From Eumeta japonica (lineage: Eukaryota; Arthropoda; Insecta; Lepidoptera; Psychidae), in the NCBI GenBank assembly GCA_005406025.1, contig BGZK01001411.1:1-64000 (forward strand): a stretch of DNA of 64,000 bases, written 5' to 3'. The notes under the pieces were generated by a model, which ran no database searches, was not told where the DNA came from, and worked only from the letters and a program-made list of their open reading frames with translations. A program made the position numbers and the translations under genes. This document shows, piece by piece, positions 11,976 through 24,255 of the stretch (position 1 is the first letter of the stretch; each line of letters starts with the position of its first letter).

Positions 11976-14900
11976 AATTATTTTATTGCTGTAATGGGTG
12001 ATTGCGATCAGTATATTTAGAGCGGATGTATCTTCAAGCATCAACACTTATTTTAAAAGTAATGTAAAAACTTTTAACTTTAATTGACTGTTTTACGTCT
12101 CAACATACAGAATTTTACGCCAGAGATTCTTGTACTTTTGACATTAACTACGTGTAGTATAAAATTTTCCGAAAATGTACCAGACAATATCGTTCAGATT
12201 GTAGATTGTTTTTGTGATTTACAAACAAAAATTAATTTTATGGCGATGCAATTCATAGAGGCGGAAATAAAAATAAAATAGGCCAAGGTTGACTCCTGCA
12301 TTCAGAACTCCGTGTCAAGTTTGCTTCTCTACGGGTTATTGTTTTTTAGAGCTTGGTACTCTGATCAGTGTACTCAGAAGAAGCCAAAAAAGATCCAATG
12401 AGTGCTGTGGTATTTTACTGTGAAACACCTGAGACCCTCTGGGTGCACCTCTGTCCTCAGTAAACGTTAAGGCGGGACAAGGACTAGGTAGGTTAAGGAG
12501 AAACGCTATAATTTAGTCTCGAGGCAGTAAGTTGTTCATCAACTTCGACAATATATGGATGTTGTCGACAGCATTGATTGATACTTTGCTCGCCTTAAGT
12601 AGAGCACGTGAATAAATTCACTGGAGCGGTGAGCTTAGGGGGTTTGCGGTCTGTTTATAAGTCTGAAGTGGAATACTACGTGTTTTCGGGTACTACTTCT
12701 ATAAACGTCAAGGTTGGAGAAGGTGTGTAGGAGTTTGTCGTTTGTGCGAGCCATCCCTGTTGGGGCAGTCGAAGAACGCGAATTCAAAGAAATGATGATT
12801 GTTTAAGAACTTATTCCAACTGAAATATTATAATGTTGTGAGGAGGAATAAGGAAGAAGGCAAATTATTTAATTGGAATAGTTAAGGCATGCGCCACTTC
12901 AAGGATCTTCATCCAGGAACTTGATTTGGATGTAACAATTCGACCTCTTAAGTGAATTTCATATGGAAATCGTTAATCGACAACATGAAATTGATTAATT
13001 TAAATTACTATGTATTTAAATCGAGATACTGATCGATTAAAATCAATGATGGCTTATAACAATTATTGAAATAATCGTTATTAATCAATCTATTTATTTC
13101 TAATAATAATTAATAACTTCTAATAAAATATGAAATACATTAAACTCTATAAGACGAATTAGCATACGACTATAAAGTTGTATCGAAACATCGGTACATC
13201 AAGGTCAGTGCTGAGTGCCATCGTTTGTGGATCACGAATCGAAAGTGCTATTTGATCGATAACATAAGGTGCTGTACAGACATTGCAACATCAACATAAA
13301 TCAACATGTTGATCTGATACATTTCATTTATTTTATATTGTTTCGTTAAGCATATAATTGTTCTACTGATATGAGGTCACGTGATAATATGTTCCTTAAT
13401 AATTCATCGTTATTGATAGCTAATTCAAAAATAGATCTAAAATAGAAAATATAAACCTTGAAAAATTATTGTAAAATAAATAATACTCTTGAAAGGCAAT
13501 GAATAAACATAGTTAAATAAAATTGTATTAATAAGATTGTCGGAAATAGTTTTCTCCACGTTTTTGCGTGACTCATAATGCTAAGCATTTAAGAATGCTT
13601 AGCGATCGAAAAAAATATTTCGTCTGTTGTTGACAACCATTGTTGTACTTAAGTAGTATTAAGTACACTACAAGTGAGTAGTATTAAGTAGTACAGTTAG
13701 TACTCAAAAACGAGAAAATTTGTTCACCATTCTACTAATATTACATGACAATGAATCCGGTCAACTTTGGTACATGATTTGAAGTAATAAAAACGAAAAA
13801 AAACATAAAAATAGTTTATAAAACTTTTTGGCAATCGAAACGTATGTTGGTTAGGTTTGTAAACACGGTAACTTGTAAAAAAATCCATTAATTTTTTTTT
13901 TATTAGTTTTTAAATTACAACAAGTGATTTTCTATTGAAAATGGCAGTCTGATTTGGTGTTGTGAAATTATAAATAACAAGTATAATTAACGAAACAAGA
14001 CATCGTTTCCAGAAAAGAAGGTCAAAATTTTAAGTAATGTACCAAGTCAAAAAAAAAATCAAAATTGCTGTTACACAGCTGTATCTATACAAACACATAC
14101 ACCCCTCCACAAACACACACATAAATAGTGGTATAACATAAAAAAATAACTAGTTAAGTAAATTTCTTCTCAACGTGGTGTCAGAAAGAGTGCTTAAATT
14201 TCACTACAGTATTTCCATATGATTTCCTTGTGCTTTATTGAATTTATTTTAAAATTTATCGAAAATCATTTCCGAGGCATCCTTATACTAATTATTTGTT
14301 AAAAATTGGGCATTCTCTGGTTTCAATCTTTTCAAACCCAAAAACTAAATAGACTATTTTTATCAACTTATTCACTTTGAAATATTATTTGGTCAGAATC
14401 CACATTCAATGAAAGTTGAATCTAATATGTCTGACCTTAGTTGCTTACGGAGTATTGAAAGTATATTGGAAAACTAAAACCTATTTATTTTTAATAAAAG
14501 ATCTTAACGATAAAGTCCCAGAAAATAATGACTCGTGATAATAAAAATGCCACAGTTTTATAAAGTTCTATCAAATATCTTACCCCCACCTAACTCAGCT
14601 ATTATTTTTATGTTGTTGTAAAATTTATTTACAAAAAACAATTAGTTATGGATAATAAAAATATACTTTATATGTAATTGGCCATTGCTTTTGACTTGGT
14701 CCGCATGGATTACAGAATTAAAGAAAGCATTTTTTGAATTTTAAATTGAACTTTAAGCTAGGAAACTGTGAAAGTGCCATCAAAGTCTATTCACTAGTTT
14801 TTGCGTGATGCCATAATACAAGTACACAAACTCTAAAAACCAATATTCAAAGTTCAGAACCCTGTGTTATTGGATCCGATATTACTTTGTCAAAAATATC

Positions 14901-16124
14901 TCCAATGTTCTGCACTTTTCGATTGGTCGTTTTTAGATTTTCATATTTTCCTTAAATATAAGCCTTTTGGATCCATATATATGATTTTTTTTTATGAAAA
15001 AGGTGGGGTATGAGGTGTTTCTTCAGGTTTATTCCTGCAAAAGTAAGAAGCTCTTATAGGTCTCTTTGTTGTCTGTCTCTTTATTAAGACCCTTTTTCTC
15101 AGGAACGCGTAGAGGTAACAATTTGAAATCAATACTTAATACTTATGTTTACGAAAACTTTAGCTATAAGCTGACGCTCGCAAGGAACAAAATTTATAAG
15201 GTATTTCCCATTGACCTAAAATCATGAAATTTGCCAAAAAAAAAGGTCTCACAGTACAAATAAAGGGAAAAAATTAAAATCGTTAATTTGTAGTTACAAA
15301 ATACGAAAATTTATTTTTGTACTTACAAACTTACAATTTCAAATGGAGTATGAACCGTCATTTCGACTAATACATGGGACAACATTTTTTGATTCTGATT
15401 TACGGAAACTTAAGATTTTAAAAAATTCGGTTATTAAGATACAAAAAAAATAATTTTGGAGATACCTGGTACCAATATCTCACTAGTATCTGCGTCGTAA
15501 ACAGACAAAAATCGTTGAGACTCTTAGTGGATGAAATATCTACATAAATAATCAATTTCGTACGGAACTCAAGGTGCGCGAGTTCGACAAGCACTTGGTC
15601 GGTTTTTAGGGTTCCGTAACCAAAATGGGTAAACCTAATAGTTTCATCATGTCCGTCCGTTACAAATATAAACAACTAAACAAAAAATAATAATATTTCT
15701 AGAGTACGCACTCTATATATGTAAAAGTAGCTGAAAAAAAAATTATTCAACAAAAATCAACGTGTGACACATATTTTAACAGTTCCTTTAGGTTTCTTAG
15801 CAATTTTTTTCAATTAAGTAAATATTTTCGGAAAGAATTGCTCCGAAAATAGCATAGATTGTGTCCCCCCTTTACCATTATACCCTATGTTAAAAATATT
15901 TTAAAATCACAAAGATAAGACTTAGTAAATATTTTCAAAGAAAATTATTTTCAATATGTTTCAGTATATCGTTTTTGAATTATTACCGAAAAACTGTGCT
16001 TTTCAAAAAAAAGAGCGTAAGTGCCAAAAATATAAGCTCTTTTGCTGATGCATTTTTTCACATCGTATTTTTACATTTTAAGACTTTAGTAAGTGTTTTA
16101 AATCATGGATAGGTCAATACTATT

Positions 16125-17987
16125 ACTAGGGCTGCTATTTATGTATACGGAACTGACCACATACAGAACAATATTTAAAAAGTAATTATAACATTCAAAA
16201 ATTGAACTCCTTGGCTGTAGAATACAGTTTGTTTCATGTAACTGTCAATTGTTTTACCATTGTAGCTTCATTTTGGAAATTGCGTGTCCTTATCACCCTG
16301 GATTTAACTCCTGAAAATTTTTATGCGATGATTTATTAGTATTTTCGGCATGTGCTAACTCAAAAACAGTGAATTGATCAACTTACTTCGAATTTTGGGG
16401 ATTGAGCACCATCGAAAATCAATGTGTACCACTGGTTTAGTGAGTTTAATCGTGAGCGGTTTATCCTCACGGACTAATTTAAGGAAGGTCGACCTAAATC
16501 TGTTGTTACACCACAGAATATCGATGTTGTGCGGGAACTAACAACGTAAAATTGTCATGTTATATATTGCGAGATAAAGGTGTCCCTGACTATAAGTATG
16601 ACGAATATACATAAGATATTACACAAAAAATTGGCTGTAAAAACAATTTGTTTGCGTTGGATTCGTACAACTTGAGTATTGATAAAAAACAGGCTCGTAT
16701 CGATTGGCAGAAAATAATGATAAAAGAATACGACCATGGTGCGTCAAAAGCCATTTATAATATCTATAGAGGCACGGAATCTTGAATCTATGCGTATGAT
16801 CCCGAGACTAAATAACAGTTAACGGTTTGGGTGTTCCAAGATGAGTCAAACCCAACTAAAGTGATTCATGCCAAAAGCACTTTGAAGCAAATGGTTGCCT
16901 GTTAAGCTATTGTATAGCTTTTGTCGCGGGCTTTGAGCACGGCGACCGAATCAAGAAATTCCGTAACGAAAATAAAACCTAATACCTCCCACTCCGCCTA
17001 CCATGTAGCTCGACCGAGCGTTCGCGTAACGTGTATGTATATGGTACGACTGTACGAAGCTCGCACGGATCGAGACGAGCTGCTCCGAAATCTGACGAAT
17101 ACGTAAGCAGCTGTTTGTGAGAAAGTATATAGGTGTATAGGTATCTATCATATCTTTATAATGCCACACTCACCGCATGTGACCCGTAAGTATATATGTA
17201 GGCATATATGTATACATAGGTGTACCTATATACAACAGTGAATAGCAGTTGCTGGTGAATAACTATAGGTACGCGTAAAATTTGTGTTATAAAGTGTTCT
17301 AAATATGAATAAACAAAGTGCATTTATTAATGAAGGAAGTGATGAAAAACTTGAATTAATATCAAAGAAAAAAAAATACTACATAAATAAATAATTATAA
17401 TTATAATTGCATAAGTTGATAAAAAATGCAATAGCTTTACCGCGGCAGTTCCCGAGTGCCACACCTTTAATAATTTTTTTAGTATAAATGAACATGTGGT
17501 TACAGTGCCATTAGAGAATCGTAAAACGGTTAATTCGGAGTCGTACGCGACCATTTATTTGCCAGAAGCCTTGAGAGAAATAAGAAAGAACAATCGACAA
17601 CGCAGAATCATTCTTCATCATGCCAATGATAGCTGTCACACGTAGGCCGAAATAATTCGGTTTTTGAAAGGTCAAAAGATCGAATTGACGGGTCATTCAC
17701 TGTACAGCCTCGATTTGGTAACCAACGATATCTATTTGTTCCTAAGCGTGAAGAATAATTTACGTGGTCAACGCTTTTCGAGCCGTGAAAAGGCCATTGA
17801 TGCGTTCAAAATGCACGTTTAGGAGATATCTCAATCTGAATGGAAAAAGTGCTATAAAAATTGGTTTCAGCGTATAAGAAAGTACATCGATCATCATAGT
17901 GAATATTTTCAAAATCAATAAAAAAATTTAAATGATAGATGTTTGTTTCTTTTTGATATTCCGGACATATAAACAGCAGTACTCATA
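16125..17987 (+). mobile_element. mariner transposon, dead, with an inner insertion
   Basis: The left terminal sequence ctagggctgctatttatgta mirrors the right end (acatataaacagcagtact read on the other strand). Without the inner insertion the length is about 1.3 kb, the usual mariner size. Transposase similarity is clear although frames break and stops occur: NIDVVREL near 16510, KILHKKLAVK near 16610, WVFQDESNPTKV near 16830, then NFRYNRQR-like and HYYLF-like C-terminal blocks from about 17510, ending near 17920. The first catalytic Asp motif (TGDE in the family) reads GTES. The HHDNA box is altered to HHANDS. It cannot encode active transposase. It looks like an irritans-type mariner. Confidence 0.85.
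16902..17467 (+). mobile_element. Non-autonomous element inserted in the mariner
   Basis: It interrupts the mariner transposase between MVAC-like and HVVTVPL-like coding. The left end reads aagctattgtatagctttt then gtcgcgggctttgagc; the right end reads aaaatgcaatagctttaccg then cggcagttcccgagtgccac. The motif AAGCTATTGYAT is therefore subterminal and inverted. A second copy with the same ends lies inverted at 23638-24255. A short frame at 17305-17394 begins MNKQSAFINEGSDEKLELIS and looks like a leftover coding start. TTAA is present near both junctions but not as a convincing target duplication. Class unknown. Confidence 0.7.
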
Positions 17988-19144
17988 GTTTAGATATACC
18001 TACTTGTTTCTCTAGTTAGAGGCGGTAAATTTTCTTATACTTACTCTGTACAGGAAACATTAAAAAAATATAACAACCTAGATTTTTTCATTGGGTGCAT
18101 TTCTTTATAGTAATGGGTACGGAACCCTATATACACTGGGCAATGTCCGACATGCCCTTGTCTAATATTTTTCATAATATAAATTGAACTTGACAGCATT
18201 TATTCCTATAAATAAATACATTATTCTTTATGAAATATGGTATATTACTCATGTTGTTAAGTTGAATTCGTTATTTTGTTGATATGTTGATGTTGAACGA
18301 TGATATCATTGCACTATGAACTCGCAGCAGAATCTCAATGTCGAGCTATTGTATATCACTTACGTCTTATATAAATATGTATGTTTCACTGTTCACTGCT
18401 TTGAATATGAACAATAGCGATTAGCAGGCAATTAACATTATAAGTACATTTGCCAATTAAATTGTATTTTGAAAGGGATTTATAGAAGCTTTGTAATCAT
18501 GTACGCAAATAAAAAAGTACATTTCTTTGGTGTAAATAATAAGTTCGAATTAAATTCGACTTATTAAATATAATTATCGTTTTATATAGTGATTAATATA
18601 TAATTTCATTCATGTTGATAGTTTCAATTGCATAAATTAATAAATGAACTACTATTAATTATTCATTTATATATAAAACAAACATATAAAAATTATTCGC
18701 GATAAACATTAATAAATAAATTTAAGTAATGTAAATAATGAAATAATTCTTAATGCAAATTTATATTTCAGCCTCTTTGAATATATGAATTTATAGTTTA
18801 ATGAAAACATATTTTTTAGAATTAGTTTTATTCATTAGTAAATCTATAGTTAGGATTTTATCAATAATATATATATTTACAAGCGAAATACCACTCAGTA
18901 ACTCATTCATCACGACATCTCCGAAACTATTGGTCCGATTGTGACAAATATTGGTGTGATGACAGTTTATATAAGTTTGAAACCCACGAAGAAAGGATTT
19001 TGTAAAATTGACTTTCGAAGTGGAGCAAAAGAGGGATTGAATTTTGTATGAAGCTTTTTCATGGAGCGAGATATAACTATGACGTTTGGTATCAATATAG
19101 AACTATTAATTCCAAAACCCATTTTCCACAGTGGCGGAATTTAG

Positions 19145-19430
19145 TATATGCTGTATAAAAATTAGGAGCGGGGCAGGGAGCAGAATCAAGGCCCAGGACC
19201 GGGAAAGAAATTGAAAGCGGATCTAGGACACCAGGATCGAAACCGAGAGTTGAACTAGGATGAAAAGCGTGACCGGGATTGAAATCAAGAAAAGCACAGG
19301 AACCAGAATTGAAAGCAGAACGACAGCGGTAGTGACAGCAACATCTTGCCATATAAAAGATGAGGGAATACATTTTATGTCTACGCGAGCTAAGCCACAG
19401 AGAAAAGCTAGTAGTGTAATAATGTGAATA
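19145..19430 (-). repeat. Element with hexamer repeat, copy 2
   Basis: Plus-strand hexamer tract (agcagaatcaaggcccagga, gatcgaaaccgagagttgaa) ends near 19340. It is followed by a leader that, on the minus strand, reads actagcttttctctgtggct then tagctcgcgtagacataaaa. This resembles the start of the copy at 31940 (actagctgttgttcgtggct). Confidence 0.6.
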
Positions 19431-19439
19431 TTGGGCATA

Positions 19440-22400
19440 TCATAACAAATTATTGTCAATAACATTCAAACTGGCTTACTAACTCAAATCGTGAAGAAAA
19501 ATAGCATAAATTTCTTGGTCTGTTTTGAAGCTGCAAATTGAAAATATTGTCAGATTTTTGTGCGTTTAGAACTGTCAAAGTAAGTTTGGCGGTAATGTCA
19601 CCAGGCGATAAAAACCTGATTTAACACTGTGTACTGTTGACACATCACGTATCTTATGGTGCGCGCGCATCGTAGAACTTACTGCCATCACGCGCCTAAA
19701 AAAAGGATAATTTTCAAATTGGGTCATACGGTTCAATTTAGCAAATCCTATGTTTTGTTCTGGTCAAAATGCTCAAAGGAATATCTCTAATTATTTTTGA
19801 AGTATCATACAATATTAGCTCCTTAAAAAAAAAAGAAAAAAATTTTTACACATTTTTCCGGCTTATTGCATGGATGTTACATTAACTTTTTTCCTTCTCC
19901 GAATAATGAATTAGTTCTTCTCGTGAGAAACCCCTCTCAGAACTGACTAATTCATATCTGATAGCGCATATCCTCACAGCTTTCCTAGAACTTCATGAGA
20001 CAGGCGGGCGCCCGATTTAGGCTCACAGCCGTTTCGACAAAGTGAAAGGTCTTCGGGCAAGGTGTCTCAACAATGATCAGCTCCGTGCCCCGGGCGGGTC
20101 ATTCTTATCTCGGTGTTACTTTCAGCGATGTAACTGCTGTGTAAAATTATGCAACTCGCATAATTCGTGGTTCGTCAGTTGCTCAGCTCCGTAGCTATCT
20201 AGTTATTACATTCGAATCACATCATTGTGCAATACCCTAATATTTATCATAGGATTCCATTTATGCTTTGCAATATATTTTAATGTCGGTATATGTGCAT
20301 AGAATACTTTTTTTTTTGAAATATAATGGTTTTGTGATTTGAAGAATATACATTATAATTGAAATATTATTTTTGAATTCAAAAATAAGTAGGTATTTAT
20401 ATAATTTGATCACAAATACTTTATAATTTTTCAATAAATATTAACAAAGTTCTAAAATGTTTATTTGATAAAACTATAACACAGCTGACGGGAGTTCTTT
20501 AAACAACTAGGTTAATTATCATTAAACTTATATGGAACTTCGTCATTTTACAGTTAAAATTATGGAAATTGGAAAAAAAAGGGGGTAAAATTACGAACAA
20601 AAGCCAGTATGGGAAACGCATTATTTTTGTAGTTAAAAATCGTAGAAGTTGGTATTTAAGCACCTAAAGAAATTAAGGACATGTACCCAATAAAATATTT
20701 TCAATCTTAGATTCGAACATTAGAACGCATGCGTGACTTACGACATTTTTTTTTCATGTTGGCGATGTCGCCGAGAAAAGGTATGCTTGTACTTATTCAA
20801 TTGCGTGTGACTTATTTGTCGAAATCCATGGTGAACTATGACCGATTAATTACGAGTTAGCTCTGCTCGAGAAACCGGCGCGCGTAACTCGCTGGCGGCG
20901 CAAGAGTCCAATCTTGATAGATCACGATTATCGATTGCGCAATGAACAAACGCATCTCGTAATGTAACTTAAATATACATATACGTATGTTGTGTAATGC
21001 GGTTTGATACGATCAAAATCATTTGAAATCACTGCACGTGTTTTGATTACTGTATCGACGGCGGTCGAATCGCTTGCTTTTTTTAATATTAGCAAATATT
21101 TTTTTATTGTATAACCAGCGGTCGCCGGTCTGCTTCGCCGCCCGTCATGGGATATGAAAGTAAATTAAAAAAAATAGTAAAGGGCATAAGAAAAACAACA
21201 CAAAAATAGCCTAGATATATTTACTAAAAATTCCACGTCGGATTGTTAAACAGATTCACATACAAAGATTCAATGTTAAACAATATAGAATCAACGATGA
21301 ACACGACTTTGTAAAATAACATGAAACATTTGTTTCAGGAGGGAAAGTATTTTTTAATAGATGTAAAATATACACGCATATTAGTGATTTGCAAATCTTC
21401 CATTAAGTTTCAAATGTGGACACAGACCAAATATTCTGTACTTGCTTATTTATGACCAATATTCAAATATTTAGATTGTAACAGCTACAGTGAATCTTCA
21501 AATAGGTATATAAAAAAAAATTAAATCTCGTCATTATTTGAAAGGAAGTTTATTTAATATTGTAAAATATTATTGTCGCAGATAAAAATATACGTGTCGA
21601 CTAGTTTCCAAAAATAGAATCGTAGGTTATCTGTATATCTTCTAAAATTATATTTGTGATATTTATTAAAATTGAGCGAGATATTTGTAATAGTCCGCAG
21701 TCTGATTTCGCGTTTTTGAAACTGTTGTAGCTTGTAATAGACTACATTAGCGATGATTAATAACAATCAAAAGTGCATATATGCAAGTTTTTAAATTATG
21801 CAAAGTATTCTCTCATGCGCATCGACTAAAACTGACCTTTAAAGCGCAAATTAGTATGTGTTGACGATGTCGATAAATCTAAATATCGATTTTGGTATCC
21901 TGCGCATATTTTCTTGTTGCTTAACCGCATGCCGTTCAAGCTGAACAGTGATTTACTTAAGAGTTGCGTGCGTGATTATCGATATCGACTAAAATATGAA
22001 AATAAGTGTCATGCCATTTTATTTGTTCATATATAGATTCTAATATTGATGATTTTTAAACTAAACTAGTGCCGGGCACCTTAATGTGGAACCATCAAAC
22101 ATATAAATGAATTATATAAGCAACGGTCCCTAGAAAGTTAATTCAGAATATTTATATTGCTCTTAAAACTTTGTTGTAAGAAATAGTGAAAATTTTCTAA
22201 GGATCATTTAATAATATTGATGATATCGTAGAGGACCGAACATAATAATCAATGAATTCACACGTTCTATACTTACAGATTTGAATTATATCAGTTATAT
22301 TATCAAAATTGTATGCAATGATTGTGTTATGGATTCCGAGAGTCACGTTCGTGAAATAAAACTAAATCCCTGAAAGTATTTCTGTAACTGAAATATCTAT

Positions 22401-23637
22401 TCGTTGATGACAAACATTTGGAATGATCTAGAATCCTTCTAGTAGGAGAAGGTGACTACAAGGAGAAGAAATGAGAATAAGTGGGGAAAAACAAAAGTGT
22501 TTTTGCAACCTCAAGAAAGGGGCGGTAGGTGTGCAGGTATTTCACGAGTTTCCTTGCAGAAATATATTCGAGCCGTATGTAAATTAAATATTACAGAATA
22601 AAATTAGATTATATTTTAGGGTAAATCAAACAATGACATTAAAGGGTTTCAATTTTGAACTACCTTTAATTTTTGTTATCTTTAAATTATAATAATTTCG
22701 TTGATGGAAAAGTAATTACATTTTGAGCTAAAACCTATGAAATATCCCTTTGTGGGGTGTGCTTTCCCTCCAAGAGGGAATTTTAGACGGTTTATTGTCT
22801 ATGCTAGCTCGAGTGTTATGAACTTCATACGGCTTTGAAAATTCAGACGATTCTTTTACCACGTGAAGGTTTTCTCTCGCGTCATCAAAACTGTATTTTT
22901 TTTCCTAAATAAATTATTTTGAAACCTCTACCGGGCGATATCATTCGTGCATTGCACGCTTACTACATGTCAACGCCTCAATTTTTGGACAATAGGGATA
23001 TTAGGGCCGTAATTTAAAAAAAAAAATTTGGTCAATTTATTCGGTGTGATAACAACAAGATGGACGACATTAAGTTATTAAAAACTGATGATATTATAAT
23101 GATAATGGCGCTAACTTATCATCGACGGCTGGTCGCAACACTGGCGCGGCCGGGCGGTACACGGCGCGGGAGTGGCATCACTCGCATTAGAGATTTTGAC
23201 CTTTCACATGCAGGTGTTGTGAACATTTTGAATGAGATCAAACCACTTTTTGAATAAATTATCTTACATCTAAATTGTGCTGGCGGTGACGACAACCTTT
23301 CAACCGTTTAGTGGTCTAGTTGACTCTAATGGTCGTCTGAACAGCATAATTTAAATGAAACAATTTTAACGTAATATAAGCTTATTGTACACATTTATCT
23401 GTCTGTCTAACTGCAGCTACAGTAAACAGAATATTTTGCAAATTAAACTTCACATCCCAAGAGCGTGTTTACCTTTCCATTCGTATTTGGTTCATATATG
23501 GGATTCTCTTTTCCATTACAATAAATAACACAGTATACAAATTTTCATCGAATTATTTGCTTTTAGGACAAATATAAAACATTGTAAACTATTATGGAAG
23601 ACTTAAGAGTGCCAATTTCAATGTTAAAAAAATACGT
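19440..23637. other. AT-rich stretch with small GC-richer islands
   Basis: No supported gene. GC-richer patches at about 19980-20110, 20860-20960 and 23110-23200 could be regulatory or single exons; no splice-consistent coding was found. Confidence 0.5.
21105..21165 (+). repeat. Short relic of the leader element
   Basis: accagcggtcgccggtctgc then ttcgccgcccgtcatggg resembles the leader (cccgc and gcttcgc) of the elements at 31940 and 47222. It is too short to classify firmly. Confidence 0.35.
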
Positions 23638-24255
23638 GTGGCACTCGTGGACTGCCGCGGTAAAGCTATTGCATAGCATTTTTTACCAACTTATGCAATT
23701 ATAATTATTTATTTATTTTTGCAGTATTTTTTTCTTTGATATTAATTCGAGTTTTTTTCTTTGATATTAATTCAAGTTACACTTTTTGAGCGTGGTGACC
23801 GATCAGAAAACAATTTTTTTTTCTTTTATTGAATAAATGAGAAGTTAATATCGTTTAAAATACTTAATGCTGCCACAATAAGTCATTTCTCAGTGTGGCT
23901 GCGAAATGTAAACAGAAGCGTCACGTAAATAATTATAACATTGTACGTTAGATGGCGCATTTAAAGAAAAAGAAAATAAAATGTCATATGTGGAACATCT
24001 GGTTGGAATGAAATACCTTTCGCTATAATCAATATATTAAATAACAGATACAAGAAAATAAATTAACAACGTTTGTGAGCAATTAAATGAAAAATACAGT
24101 AGTCGTACCATATACTTGCACGTTATGCGAACGCTCGGCTGAGCTACATGGTAGGCGGAGTGGGGGATGTTAGGTTTTATTTTCGTTACGGAATTTATTG
24201 ATTCGGTCGCTGCGCTCGAAACCCGCGATAAAAGCTATGAAAAAGCTTAAAAGAA
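23638..24255 (-). mobile_element. Second copy of the same non-autonomous element
   Basis: Read on the minus strand, it begins catagcttttatcgcgggtt, continues accgaatcaataaattccgt and cactccgcctaccatgtagc, and ends gctttaccgcggcagtccac then gagtgccac. These match the outer parts of the 16902-17467 copy. The internal 250-300 bp are not obviously alignable between the two. A 30-bp piece (tttctttgatattaattc) is duplicated in tandem at 23728-23777. Confidence 0.7.

Larger units (their letters stand above)
8940..15600. other. AT-rich stretch with scattered repeat debris
   Basis: Apart from the (AC)n and the probable retrotransposon tail near 11840, I see no gene. A GC-richer block at 12420-12780 may be decayed retrotransposon but no motif is readable. 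A short hairpin (gctaagcatt, aatgcttagc) lies at 13580-13603. Confidence 0.5.
15605..18165 (+). repeat. GGGTTCCG-type dispersed repeat, copy C, split by a mariner
   Basis: The left part (15605 to about 16120) begins agggttccgtaaccaaaatg and contains the block ataagctcttttgctgatgc near 16030. The right part (17988-18165) contains acctacttgtttctctagtt and ends with a hairpin GGGCAatg-tccga-CATGCCC (18138-18157). Between them sits a mariner of about 1.86 kb that itself carries another insertion. Joining the two outer parts restores the layout of copies A and B. Confidence 0.8.

Noticed and set aside
16902..17470. piggyBac-type insertion with TTAA duplication
   Set aside because: TTAA occurs near both ends but is not next to the conserved element ends in the second copy, and the termini do not look like piggyBac.
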